This document shows positions 15,102 to 23,752 of a stretch of 28,090 nt of DNA, one piece after another. The stretch lies in NCBI GenBank assembly GCA_025997955.1, contig BNVH01000049.1:1-28090 (forward strand), read 5' to 3'. The notes below the pieces were generated by a model, which was not told the DNA's origin, did no database searches, and worked only from the letters and a program-made list of their open reading frames with translations. Within the stretch, counting starts at the first letter, position 1. Each line of letters starts with the position of its first letter. Position numbers and translations under genes: made by a program. Source of the DNA: Synergistales bacterium (GTDB lineage: Bacteria; Synergistota; Synergistia; Synergistales; Aminobacteriaceae).

Positions 15102-15160
15102 AGCAAGCCCCCCTCACGCTCTATATTAACATATTTGTCTATCTGTTTGACTAAGGTAAA

Positions 15161-15180
15161 CCGGGCGACTTGCCGCCCGG
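15161..15180 (-). terminator. Second palindrome downstream of the flagellin terminator
   Basis: CCGGGCG (15161-15167) pairs with CGCCCGG (15174-15180) around a six-base loop. On the minus strand it contains GGGCGGCAAGT, the same core as the flagellin terminator and the hairpin at 22954. TCTTTT follows on the plus strand and only a weak TTTACC on the minus strand, so it may be a backup terminator or a dispersed repeat. Confidence 0.4.
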
Positions 15181-15200
15181 TCTTTTGGCGGTGCGCCCGG

Positions 15201-15227
15201 TAAAAAACGGGCGGCCACTTGCCGCCC
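15201..15227 (-). terminator. Intrinsic terminator of the giant flagellin gene
   Basis: GGGCGGC (15209-15215) pairs with GCCGCCC (15221-15227) around a 5-nt loop. On the minus strand the stem is followed by C and then TTTTTT, 31 nt beyond the flagellin stop. This is a classical Rho-independent terminator. Confidence 0.85.
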
Positions 15228-15257
15228 CTACGGATGCATTAAGATTAAGCCATTAAT

Positions 15258-18200
15258 TTACCTTATCAGCGACAGCATGTTCTGCGGAATCAAGTTGGCC
15301 TGAGCTATCATTGAGTTCGACGCTTGCAGCAGTATGGTCAGCCTCGTGAACTCCATCATGGCTTTCGCCATATCGGTGTCCTGTATGCGCGAGCGCGACT
15401 CGGTGAGGTTGGCCGACGCTACTGACAAGTTGGTCGCGGTATGCTCAAGGCCGTTTATCACGGCTCCCACTCCCGCCCTCTGCCTCGATACTTTGTCTAT
15501 CGCGTTGTCTATTCGGGTGATGCTGCGCGCGGCCTCTTTTCTCGTGCGCACTTCCAAGTTATCTATCCTGAGAGCCGAGGTGGACATATCTATCAGCGTC
15601 AATATGACGTTCTCGCCCTCGTTCGCCCCCGTCTGCAAATACGCGGCGTTATCCGCGAGGTGGACGTACTGGTCTTCGTCCTGAAGCTCCGCCACAAATT
15701 TACCCATCCTATCGTCAAACTTCACGCGGCGGACGGCAATTGCGCTGCCTATGTCCAAGTCTATCCCAGGCGTTATTATATCCCTGATTTCCTGGCCGGC
15801 CGTTATCTTCAGCCCTGAGACTATGTTGTCGCCAGAGTGCGCGTCGCTTATGCTGACGGCGAACTCGCTGTCCGTGGCGTTCTGGATGGTGTTCCATCCG
15901 AACGCCTTCGTCAGCTCCTCGCCGCTGAACATCTTCATGGCGTACTCGGAGCCCGGCAAGACTGAGTGGGCGAGGAAAGTCCCCACCACGGATTCCTTGT
16001 CGTTGTTGCCCGGAGCCGTGTTGACGAACTTGAATATGTCGCGCTTGTCTTCTTCTCTCATCATATAGGGGTTGTAGCCTATGGGGTATCTCTCGTCCTC
16101 GCCCCTCAAAATTCCGTCGTACTGCATGAGGAGATCAAGCCACACCCGCTCCGATATATACTCGGCGAGCTTGCCTATCTCGGAGCTTCCCCCTATGCTG
16201 ATATCTATCTCGCGGTCGCCGGACTTTATAGTCAGCTTCTCGGCGCCCGAACCCATTAGAAAGACGCCGTTGTTGTCCCAGAACTGAGCTATGTCTTCAG
16301 TCCTGCTGTAGAAGTGCGCTATGCCGGCGTCTATGCCCCGCCTGTAGACGGTCTGAAAGCGGAACTTATTATCGCCGCTTTCGCCTACTATGTCCTGTCC
16401 GTTTATGTTGTACGTGCCGAAGCCGAGCGTCAGAGTGCCGTCCAAGACCTGACTATCGCGGAAGTTGGCGCTGTCAGGGCCTGTCGTGTTGTTCGCGAGC
16501 TGATATATTCTGAGGTTCGTCTTGGTGTTGTCAACCACGCCTTCGTGGAAGCGGTAGGATATAGGCATGTTCGTGCCTAATCTGCGCGGGAAAATCGTTA
16601 TGTCGTCGATAGCGTTAGGTCCGGTTGGGGCTTCCTGTCCGCTGGCGACAAGCGAGAGGGTAAACCTGTCGCCAGCGCTCCAGCGGTCGTAGTCCATGAG
16701 CGTAAACTCGTCAAAAATCAGCCCTCCGAACGCTGAATCGCGGAACAGGACGACTGGGTCCGGCACCTCGTTCGGCATCAGCGGCGGGTTGATTGTGGAG
16801 TTCTTTATCGTGTTAGCGGCGGCGTTTAGCTGATACTCTTCTTCCTCAGCGTAATAGTAGTTGCCGTCTAAGTCCATTACATGTCCTTGAATGCGGAAAG
16901 TGAGCACTTGGTTCTCGACTTTCAGAACGTCGAAGATGAGAGAGGCGTTGTACGGATTATATTTTATATTGCCCGTCTGGTTCATAGGGCCGTATGTGTT
17001 GTCTGGGCGCATACCGTATAAAAAGTTCGAGTACCCCACGGCTCCGACAAAATCCTTGACCGTTCTGTAGGCGCCGTTTTCCATATTGTCGAAGTATACG
17101 CTCGTCACGAGCGCCCCGGCTACCGGCTCAGTGTTGCCCTGATAGTTGACGTCCGCTAAGACGCGGTACGATCCGGTATCAAGGGCCGTGCTCGCCGTAG
17201 GAATGCCGACAATGCTGCCGGCATCGGTGATAACGTTGCCGGCGGCGTCTAATGTGCGGCCCGTGAAGCCGGTTGGCAGCACTTTCATCTCGAAATGACC
17301 GTCGTAGTATCCGACGCCGGGGATGTCGCTCGTCCCGTTTATGGGGTCGATGTAGTATCCCAAGAGCTTCAGAGTTTCGCCATCGCCCACGCCCTCCACA
17401 CCATTGGCAAGCCTGTACTGCGCGTCACTGCCCCACTCGCTTCCGTTGTTTTGTCTAAACGGGTCGCCGCTGATGGCGATATTCGCGGTTGATTGAAAAT
17501 TGGCTGTGGCCACAGGGCCCGTGTTTATGCCATCCAACTTCGCCGCCGCCGCGACGTTAATGACAAATTTATCGCCGGAGGAGAGCAAGTTAAAGTTCAA
17601 GTCTAACCTGTCAAAGTCTATGCCGAATAGAGTGACGCCGTTACCGGCTTTTATATTGGCTATATCGGTTGCGTTGAGCGTGTACGCGGCGTCTTCTAAT
17701 CCGGTCGCGTCTCCATCTCTATCAAAGCCCTTTGCGCGCACCTCAAAAGTAGCGCCGTCATACGTAAACATGAGCGAGGCGTTGATGTCGTTTTGCCTGT
17801 TCACAACGACATCTCGCACTACGGTATCCGCGTCGTTGGTATTCCTGAAATAATAGCTCGTGTCGCTGCCGTAGTAGGCGTGGGAGTACCAAGCCATAGC
17901 GCCGTTCGTAGTGTACTGATAGTTCGCGTTCGCGTCGTTAGAAGCCCAGTACGTTCCGGCCTGTTCGCGCTGGCCGTATTGAAAGTTAGTGGCCGCGACA
18001 TTGCGAAAATCTATATAGTGAACTAACCGGTCAAAGCCATTACTCCCGACATAATCATGCACCATCTGAGCAAGGCTAACGTCGCCACTAACATTATCAA
18101 GCGCGCCGTCCCTGAACACGTAAGTTATACCTGTAGTGACTCCACTACCCGCTGTGTCGCCTCCGTTGTTGGCCGTTTTTCCGTCATAGAGGCTTAGCGC

Positions 18201-21200
18201 GATGTTGTCGGTCGTCCCGCCGCCGGTGACTGCGGCCATCGTGTACAACATCCAGCTGTCGCCGACCGCAAAATCGGAGTCATGCGTTGTGGTAACTTCT
18301 TTGAGGTAAAAGTTGTCATAGGCAAGAGGGACCGAAGACGCGTTCAATACGGTCGCGTTGCTCGTGTTATCGCCTTCCCACAACTGTACGGTAGTTCCTC
18401 CGCTAACTCTGGCCGCGGTTTGAGAGTTGTTTCCCTCCCAGCTCACCTGCAACAAGAGACTGTCGCGCGCTTGGAGGAGGTTTGAATTGGTGCTTGTTGC
18501 CCCCGCGAGCAAATCAACGTTACCCCCAAATAGCCTTACAAAAGCGTCCTTACCCGCTGATGGAGTGCCTCCCTGAGATATAGTGTATCTGCGCCGCGTG
18601 ACATTGTTTACAGCGTTAGAGGTGTTGGTCAGCGTAAGTTGACCGTAGTGATTACCATTATAATCAGGTACTTGAACCATAGTCGCGGTTATATTCAGAT
18701 CGGTTCTAGCATTGATAGCCGCCCACGTCTGCTCAATATCCAAGTTGGCAACAGCTATAGACGTAACGGCTTTTCCATAATCTACATCACCACTTAGGGT
18801 TGAACCAGCATTTCTATTGACAGAGGTTGCCGCTCCCCCTATTTCGGTCCATGTCGCGGTCGTGGCTCCTGTCGTGTCGCTGACCGTTATCTTATAGGCG
18901 GAGTTTGCCGCGTTATCAAGCCGAATACGCAACTCCCCGGCGTTGCTGCCAACTTCCGTTTTAAACATATTCCCCGGCGCGGCATTGTTAATGTTAATGC
19001 CGTCGCCGCCAGCCGCCAGCGTACCACCCAACGCGTTGTTCAAGCGGGTGTTTAACGCGCCAACTATACCGTTTATATCGACGTTATTCATCACGTTGGT
19101 TGTTACCGTATGGCCTACGAAGACGTCTTGGGTGGCGTTGGTGTTGGCGGCCCCTCTGTTTATTGTTGCCACACCAGAGCCGTTTGTAAGCTCACCCATT
19201 GCCGTGCCCGCCGTGCCGAGAAACGCCACGTCATATATAGAGTTGTTGGTTATTTCCAGATGCCTGCGGTCATATGCGTCCGCTGTTGAGGATTGGACGG
19301 TGAGAGTACCCGCCGCGCCGCTCAAGCCAGGCAACGCGCCTATAGCGCTCGCCACGCCGGCAAGATCCTGATTGGCTGTGGCGGCGGTCACAGTGCCGCC
19401 GTTATAGACACCCACGCTGCTGCTTGAAGGAGCGCCATTGTAGACGATATTTACAGCGCCCAACCCAAGCTCGCTGACGACAGAACCGCTACCGCCGCCG
19501 GTTGTTATTCTGAAATCGTAATTGCTGCCTGTGCGGGTAAAATTCAAAACCCCCGCGTTAGTCGTACCACCCACTGCGACATTTATGCCATAGCCGCCTA
19601 TAGCGCTATTTAGCGCTCCCGCGATACCAGCCAGATTGCCGTTGCTGAGTCCGGTCGCAGTGGTGGAGTCAAACGAGTGAGCTGTGTTATAGTCTACGTA
19701 GTTGCTGTTCGTAGTTGCACTCGCGTTTACCGTCATGCCCGAAATTCCGAGAGCGGCAACGCCAGCCCCTGTGATGGTTAAAGTTTGCGCGGTACCATTG
19801 GCTATCACCAACCGCGCTCCTGTTAAACTCGCGGTCGCCGCGTCAAGAGTGACCGATACGCCAGCCCACAATGGTTCCGTCGCTGCTGCCGCGTTGATCG
19901 CGTTAGCGAGAGCTGTCTGCACTTGCGAGGCGTTCATCCCGAAGACGTTTATGTTGTTCAGCACAACGCCGCCGCCCAAGTTCAAATTTACAGACGCTGT
20001 GGCGTCCGTGTGATATGTCGTCTCATAATTTATGGTCTGAAGGACATTCTCGGAGCGATATGTCAGCGTCGCGGTTGAGTCGGCCCCAACAGCGGACTGA
20101 TAGTCGAGCGTAATGTCGAGCTGCGCGTCTGTGGCGGTCACGTAGGTTTGAAAAACATCTATATCCGCGACCATCAAATCGCGCCTGTCGGTCTGCTCCA
20201 CTTCGTAGTAGGTGAAGAGATTGTTGACGTTGTTGTTGCTGGTCAATATACCAACATCGCCGCTTGCCGTCCCTGCAATGTTGACGGCGCCGCTGTTCTG
20301 TACGCCGATGTCCGTGCGGAATAATTGCGATAACGAATCGGAGCCGGTGCTGCTGCCAAGGCTCACGGTAAAGTCGGCGTCGAAATCTCGCGACGGGGCG
20401 TTTCTGTAGCTCATGTTGATACCGTTGATTATGTCTGTGTCAAAGGTGGCCATCATCGGCACTGTGTCGGAGACACGAATCTCGTAGCTGCCGTAGGCTA
20501 CTGTATTAGGAGCGTTGGACGCGCTAAAAGTATCCACGCCAAGAACGCCTGCCGCGACCGTGTTGTTATCGGCGCGGGCGAATCTCAGGTTGCCAAACGG
20601 CGACTCGCGTGTCTCTAAGCCGTATATCCCCTCGACCATGTTGAGCGCGTTCAGGCTCATAAGTCCGCTTTGGCTTGTGTTTAGATAAACGTCCGCCTCG
20701 GTCGTGCCGTGCTTGAGGTACATGATGTTGCTTTTCTGTATCTGCTCCGCTCCCTCTTGGAGGGCGTTGAAATGGATTTTGTAGTTGCCCTCGGCGTTTT
20801 GCGTCGTGCCGAACTGATCTTTCGACAGGAGCGTACCCTTCACTATGACGCCTATATCTTGCGTGGACGTGCTCCACAGCACGGCGGCGTCGCCGTTGAG
20901 TATTTTCTTTTTGTTGAATTGGGTGGTGTTCGCTATGGTGTTTATTTGGTCTAAGAGTTGCTGGATTTCGACTTGAACGTAGTCGCGGTCGTTTTGCGTC
21001 AGAACGTCGTTGGCCGCCTGGACAGAAAGCTCCCTCATGCGTTGCAGCAGAGAATGAATTTCGCTCATAGCGCCCTCGGCGGTCTGGAGAAGCGAGATGC
21101 CGTCTTGCACATTGCGGCTGGCCTGATGGTAGCCGCGTATTTGCGCGTGCATTTTCTCGGACATAGCCAAGCCCGCAGCGTCGTCCGCCGCCGAGTTTAT

Positions 21201-21305
21201 CCGCAACCCAGTGGAAAGCTGAGTTATGGTTTTGGACAAATTGGTGTTCAGTTTTGAAGCTGCGTTGTAAGACATTAAAGCCATAAGATTAAAGTTGATA
21301 CGCAT
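15258..21305 (-). CDS. fliC: Giant flagellin, 2015 aa
   Basis: One uninterrupted 2015-residue flagellin; ordinary flagellins have about 250-600 residues. The N-terminal D0/D1 part (about 1-145) is canonical: SKTITQLSTGLRINSAADDA, AGLAMSEKM, then SRNVQDGISLLQTAEGAMSE and FNKKKILNG. The C-terminal D1/D0 part is also complete: TRIDNAIDKVSRQRAGVGAV, NLTESRSRIQDTDMAKAM and the end QNMLSLIR. It should therefore export through the flagellar type III apparatus and polymerise, with about 1,770 residues exposed on the filament surface. The insert contains about five flagellin-IN-like modules (about 440-912) and three copies of another module ending in an (A/S)xGDxF/W motif near 1014, 1244 and 1544. A weaker, longer duplication surrounds the last two. 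Cysteine is essentially absent. The start has GGAGG 10 nt upstream, plus a second GGAG. No flagellar genes are adjacent. Confidence 0.95.
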   Translation of the reverse strand: MRINFNLMALMSYNAASKLNTNLSKTITQLSTGLRINSAADDAAGLAMSEKMHAQIRGYHQASRNVQDGISLLQTAEGAMSEIHSLLQRMRELSVQAANDVLTQNDRDYVQVEIQQLLDQINTIANTTQFNKKKILNGDAAVLWSTSTQDIGVIVKGTLLSKDQFGTTQNAEGNYKIHFNALQEGAEQIQKSNIMYLKHGTTEADVYLNTSQSGLMSLNALNMVEGIYGLETRESPFGNLRFARADNNTVAAGVLGVDTFSASNAPNTVAYGSYEIRVSDTVPMMATFDTDIINGINMSYRNAPSRDFDADFTVSLGSSTGSDSLSQLFRTDIGVQNSGAVNIAGTASGDVGILTSNNNVNNLFTYYEVEQTDRRDLMVADIDVFQTYVTATDAQLDITLDYQSAVGADSTATLTYRSENVLQTINYETTYHTDATASVNLNLGGGVVLNNINVFGMNASQVQTALANAINAAAATEPLWAGVSVTLDAATASLTGARLVIANGTAQTLTITGAGVAALGISGMTVNASATTNSNYVDYNTAHSFDSTTATGLSNGNLAGIAGALNSAIGGYGINVAVGGTTNAGVLNFTRTGSNYDFRITTGGGSGSVVSELGLGAVNIVYNGAPSSSSVGVYNGGTVTAATANQDLAGVASAIGALPGLSGAAGTLTVQSSTADAYDRRHLEITNNSIYDVAFLGTAGTAMGELTNGSGVATINRGAANTNATQDVFVGHTVTTNVMNNVDINGIVGALNTRLNNALGGTLAAGGDGININNAAPGNMFKTEVGSNAGELRIRLDNAANSAYKITVSDTTGATTATWTEIGGAATSVNRNAGSTLSGDVDYGKAVTSIAVANLDIEQTWAAINARTDLNITATMVQVPDYNGNHYGQLTLTNTSNAVNNVTRRRYTISQGGTPSAGKDAFVRLFGGNVDLLAGATSTNSNLLQARDSLLLQVSWEGNNSQTAARVSGGTTVQLWEGDNTSNATVLNASSVPLAYDNFYLKEVTTTHDSDFAVGDSWMLYTMAAVTGGGTTDNIALSLYDGKTANNGGDTAGSGVTTGITYVFRDGALDNVSGDVSLAQMVHDYVGSNGFDRLVHYIDFRNVAATNFQYGQREQAGTYWASNDANANYQYTTNGAMAWYSHAYYGSDTSYYFRNTNDADTVVRDVVVNRQNDINASLMFTYDGATFEVRAKGFDRDGDATGLEDAAYTLNATDIANIKAGNGVTLFGIDFDRLDLNFNLLSSGDKFVINVAAAAKLDGINTGPVATANFQSTANIAISGDPFRQNNGSEWGSDAQYRLANGVEGVGDGETLKLLGYYIDPINGTSDIPGVGYYDGHFEMKVLPTGFTGRTLDAAGNVITDAGSIVGIPTASTALDTGSYRVLADVNYQGNTEPVAGALVTSVYFDNMENGAYRTVKDFVGAVGYSNFLYGMRPDNTYGPMNQTGNIKYNPYNASLIFDVLKVENQVLTFRIQGHVMDLDGNYYYAEEEEYQLNAAANTIKNSTINPPLMPNEVPDPVVLFRDSAFGGLIFDEFTLMDYDRWSAGDRFTLSLVASGQEAPTGPNAIDDITIFPRRLGTNMPISYRFHEGVVDNTKTNLRIYQLANNTTGPDSANFRDSQVLDGTLTLGFGTYNINGQDIVGESGDNKFRFQTVYRRGIDAGIAHFYSRTEDIAQFWDNNGVFLMGSGAEKLTIKSGDREIDISIGGSSEIGKLAEYISERVWLDLLMQYDGILRGEDERYPIGYNPYMMREEDKRDIFKFVNTAPGNNDKESVVGTFLAHSVLPGSEYAMKMFSGEELTKAFGWNTIQNATDSEFAVSISDAHSGDNIVSGLKITAGQEIRDIITPGIDLDIGSAIAVRRVKFDDRMGKFVAELQDEDQYVHLADNAAYLQTGANEGENVILTLIDMSTSALRIDNLEVRTRKEAARSITRIDNAIDKVSRQRAGVGAVINGLEHTATNLSVASANLTESRSRIQDTDMAKAMMEFTRLTILLQASNSMIAQANLIPQNMLSLIR

Positions 21306-21387
21306 ATGAGTAGCGCCTCCGACTCCTTTGGATAATAAAAAGCATCCATGCTAAAGACCTTTGCTTATAGTAGATTCTAACTCCCGT

Positions 21388-21416
21388 ATTATAGAAAAGC
21401 AAGCTGACATTCTAAA
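21388..21416 (-). promoter_or_regulatory. Sigma70-like promoter of the giant flagellin gene
   Basis: On the minus strand TTTAGA (21411-21416) and TATAAT (21388-21393) are separated by 17 nt, about 80 nt upstream of the flagellin start. I looked for a sigma28 flagellar promoter (TAAA, 15 nt, GCCGATAA) and for sigma54 GG/GC dinucleotides, and saw no convincing match. Use of the housekeeping factor would be atypical for a late flagellar gene. Confidence 0.5.
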
Positions 21417-21455
21417 TTTAATTCGCTAATTTTGTTATTAATTGTCTAATTTCAA

Positions 21456-21484
21456 TTTTCATTTTATTTCTATAGTGATATACT
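21456..21484 (+). promoter_or_regulatory. Sigma70-type promoter of the 476-aa gene
   Basis: TTTTCA (21456-21461) and TATACT (21479-21484) are separated by 17 nt and lie about 35 nt upstream of the GTG start. It diverges from the flagellin promoter about 40 bp away. Confidence 0.5.
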
Positions 21485-21517
21485 AAAAAGACATTTTGGC
21501 GCCTCGGGGGGATAATT

Positions 21518-22948
21518 GTGAGTGATAAAATCGAATTTGAACGTTGGAAAGACGTACCCGAAATTACAAAGCTGTCAGAGGAAATGTACAAATTAGGCTT
21601 GAAGTATCAGCAGTACGTCTCTTCTGGCAAAAAGGACGACAAGCCGTTAGCCCGGAAAACATGGCAGCAGCTTTCTGATAAATACTGGGATTTGCTGTAC
21701 GAGGTGGTGGACGCCCAGACAGAGTCTTTCCCGGCCTCTTTGACATTCGACAAGCAGGAGCGCCTTTTTATAGACTTTGGTTTTTTGAGCGATACACTCA
21801 CTCCGCGCAACAAAAAATTTGACGTTGAGAAAGCTCTTAATTCAAAGGCGGCGCCGGGTGTTTTCCAGTACGAGTCTTTTTCAGATTTTATAGCGGAGTG
21901 TTGGGTCGCTATCACAAATCAGCCCCTCACGCCTCCGGTAATCGGGGTGTCCATACCTGACCGAATTAACGGAATGACCGCTCAGCTCAAGGCATTACAG
22001 GAAACACGCAACGCGGCGTTTCGCACTATTGTGTCGCGTGACAAAAACATAGCCGGCCCTGAATTGGATTCTCTTTGTGAAAGTTTGTGCGAAAACCTCG
22101 TCACCGCGACAAAGGTCATTCTGAGGACGAAAGAGTTCCGTGAGGCCAAAGAGGAATATAAGCAAGAACTGTCTCAGGCGCGTTTTCGCTACACAGAGGC
22201 GGAGAGAGTGCTCGACATTCAAATTTCCATAGCGCAAAAAGACGAGATGGATCCGCTTGGGCTTCCTGAAGTGGAGGAGTTTGAGGCTCTCCACAATTCC
22301 ACTAGGGTTCTGGCCCGAAAAATCGTCTACACTCTTCAAGAAGAGGAAAAACTTCTGCGGCGAAACAAGAGGATAGCTACAGAATGCTCGCAGTTCTCGC
22401 AGAAGATGATGCGTACGGAGCTCAGGAATATGATAACCAAGAAGAAAGAGTATATGGCCGTCCCGGCAAAGGTGGCCCGTTGCGAGCAGTCCCTGCTCTG
22501 CCCTATGGATTCCGAGCCTATGCTTTACGAAACGGCGTCTAAGCTGATGGAGAGATACGGGAGTTTGGACATGGACATGTTCACGGTAGCCCGCATACGC
22601 ATGTACGGCTTGCCGCGCGTCATATTTATACCGGGGCAGGGTTGGGGAACATACGACTGGGGTGACCACACAATCCTTCTGCCCATGTTCCCCAACACAT
22701 CTATGGAGAAATCTTTAGCCTACGGCGCCGGCACTTTTCGTTGGGACAGCGATGAGGACCGTATACTGAAGAACACCTACGAAAACATCAAGGACAATAA
22801 AGGAAAGTCCATCTTGGAGATGGCGAAGTCATTCTACAAGGACTATTTCATGTGGATAACAAAAGAGCGGGAGGGGTATCGCATTCTTCCGAGGGAAACG
22901 CATAAGGCTTTCATTCAGATGTTCGCTCCGAGAAAGACCGAAGAATAG
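21518..22948 (+). CDS. Unknown cytoplasmic protein, 476 aa, divergent from the flagellin gene
   Basis: I do not recognise this family. There is no signal peptide or membrane segment. The N-terminal 190 residues are mostly helical (WKDVPEITKLSEEMYKLGLK, then ARKTWQQLSDKYWDLLYEVV). A charged helical or coiled-coil region covers about 205-312 (KEEYKQELSQARFRYTEAER, QEEEKLLRRNKRIATE). The last 150 residues look like a compact mixed domain containing PRVIFIPGQGWGTYDWGDHT, then LLPMFPNTSMEKSLAYGAG, and ending RILPRETHKAFIQMF. Several His, Asp, Glu and Trp residues there could form a site, but no known catalytic motif is seen. The GTG start follows GGGGGG with about 6 nt spacing. It shares a 212-bp intergenic region with the flagellin gene and ends in a strong terminator, so it is monocistronic. 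Confidence 0.85.
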   Translation: MSDKIEFERWKDVPEITKLSEEMYKLGLKYQQYVSSGKKDDKPLARKTWQQLSDKYWDLLYEVVDAQTESFPASLTFDKQERLFIDFGFLSDTLTPRNKKFDVEKALNSKAAPGVFQYESFSDFIAECWVAITNQPLTPPVIGVSIPDRINGMTAQLKALQETRNAAFRTIVSRDKNIAGPELDSLCESLCENLVTATKVILRTKEFREAKEEYKQELSQARFRYTEAERVLDIQISIAQKDEMDPLGLPEVEEFEALHNSTRVLARKIVYTLQEEEKLLRRNKRIATECSQFSQKMMRTELRNMITKKKEYMAVPAKVARCEQSLLCPMDSEPMLYETASKLMERYGSLDMDMFTVARIRMYGLPRVIFIPGQGWGTYDWGDHTILLPMFPNTSMEKSLAYGAGTFRWDSDEDRILKNTYENIKDNKGKSILEMAKSFYKDYFMWITKEREGYRILPRETHKAFIQMFAPRKTEE

Positions 22949-22952
22949 CGCA

Positions 22953-22979
22953 AGGGCGGCAAGTGGGCCGCCCTTTTTT
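22953..22979 (+). terminator. Intrinsic terminator of the 476-aa gene
   Basis: GGGCGGC (22954-22960) pairs with GCCGCCC (22967-22973) around AAGTGG, then TTTTTTA. It starts 5 nt after the stop codon and overlaps the stop of the converging amidotransferase gene. It shares GGGCGGCAAGTG with the flagellin terminator. Confidence 0.88.
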
Positions 22980-23727
22980 ATTTCTGTCCGTCGCAAGCCT
23001 TTACAAAAGCCTCGAACAGCTTAAAATGAGGCGCCTCGGAGAGTCGCTCGGGATGCCACTGCACACCAATTAAAAACGGATAATCAGGATGCTCCAAGCC
23101 TTCAATCAATCCGTCTTCAGAGTATGCCGAAACCAAAAGCCCGTCTCCCGGCCTTCGCGTGGCCTGATGGTGAAGGCTATTTACGCCAAAACTATCGCCC
23201 AAAAGTTCCGCAAGGCGCGTCCCTTTGACGGTATTGACGTTATGAACCGATTCATTTTTAGCGTCATTGCGCGTGTGGCGAAGATATGGTTTTCCGGATG
23301 TCTCGGCTTCTTTTGGAATATCCTGTATCAGAGAGCCGCGAAAAAAGACATTTATAAGCTGCAAGCCTCGGCAAATACCAAAAATAGGTTTGCGCGCTTT
23401 ATAAAAACTCTCAATCAATTTTATCTCCAATTCATCACGCTCAGGAACCATGTCTTTTGAGCCGTTCATTGGTTCGGAGTAGTACATGGGGTCTATATCC
23501 TCCCCGCCTATAAACAGAACACCGTCAAGTTTTTCGGCCAATACCGCAATTGAATTGTCATCTTTGAAATACGGAATATCAAGCGGAATAGCGCCGGCCT
23601 TCTCGACCCTTGCGGCATATTGAGGGTAAGAAACGCAAACGCTTTCCTCAAACACTGCGCTAAGCGGAGCTTTCGCCTGCGCTTTTGGGTTGACGTAATA
23701 CGAAGTAAGACCAATCAGCGGTCGCAT
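22978..23727 (-). CDS. Class I glutamine amidotransferase-like hydrolase (gamma-glutamyl-GABA hydrolase / PuuD family)
   Basis: A 249-residue protein matching peptidase C26 of the class I glutamine amidotransferase superfamily. The nucleophile elbow is FGICRGLQLINV (Cys119) and the catalytic pair is in GVQWHPE (His225, Glu227). FIGGEDIDPMYY and VNSLHHQ are also typical of the PuuD-like group, which hydrolyses gamma-glutamyl amide bonds such as gamma-glutamyl-GABA. The substrate here is uncertain because no other polyamine genes are seen. The start is set at 23727 (MRPLIGLTSY): the upstream in-frame ATG overlaps the GGAGGA ribosome site, which lies 9 nt from the chosen ATG. It follows the LysE-like gene by 25 nt on the same strand, so the two form a likely operon of amidohydrolase plus exporter. 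Confidence 0.9.
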   Translation of the reverse strand: MRPLIGLTSYYVNPKAQAKAPLSAVFEESVCVSYPQYAARVEKAGAIPLDIPYFKDDNSIAVLAEKLDGVLFIGGEDIDPMYYSEPMNGSKDMVPERDELEIKLIESFYKARKPIFGICRGLQLINVFFRGSLIQDIPKEAETSGKPYLRHTRNDAKNESVHNVNTVKGTRLAELLGDSFGVNSLHHQATRRPGDGLLVSAYSEDGLIEGLEHPDYPFLIGVQWHPERLSEAPHFKLFEAFVKACDGQK

Positions 23728-23752
23728 GTCAAATAAATCCTCCATTCTATAG

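Noticed and set aside
18943..20409. Long plus-strand open frames opposite the flagellin gene
   Set aside because: Antisense shadows of an Ala-, Thr-, Gly- and Asn-rich coding region; the flagellin frame is certain from both conserved ends.
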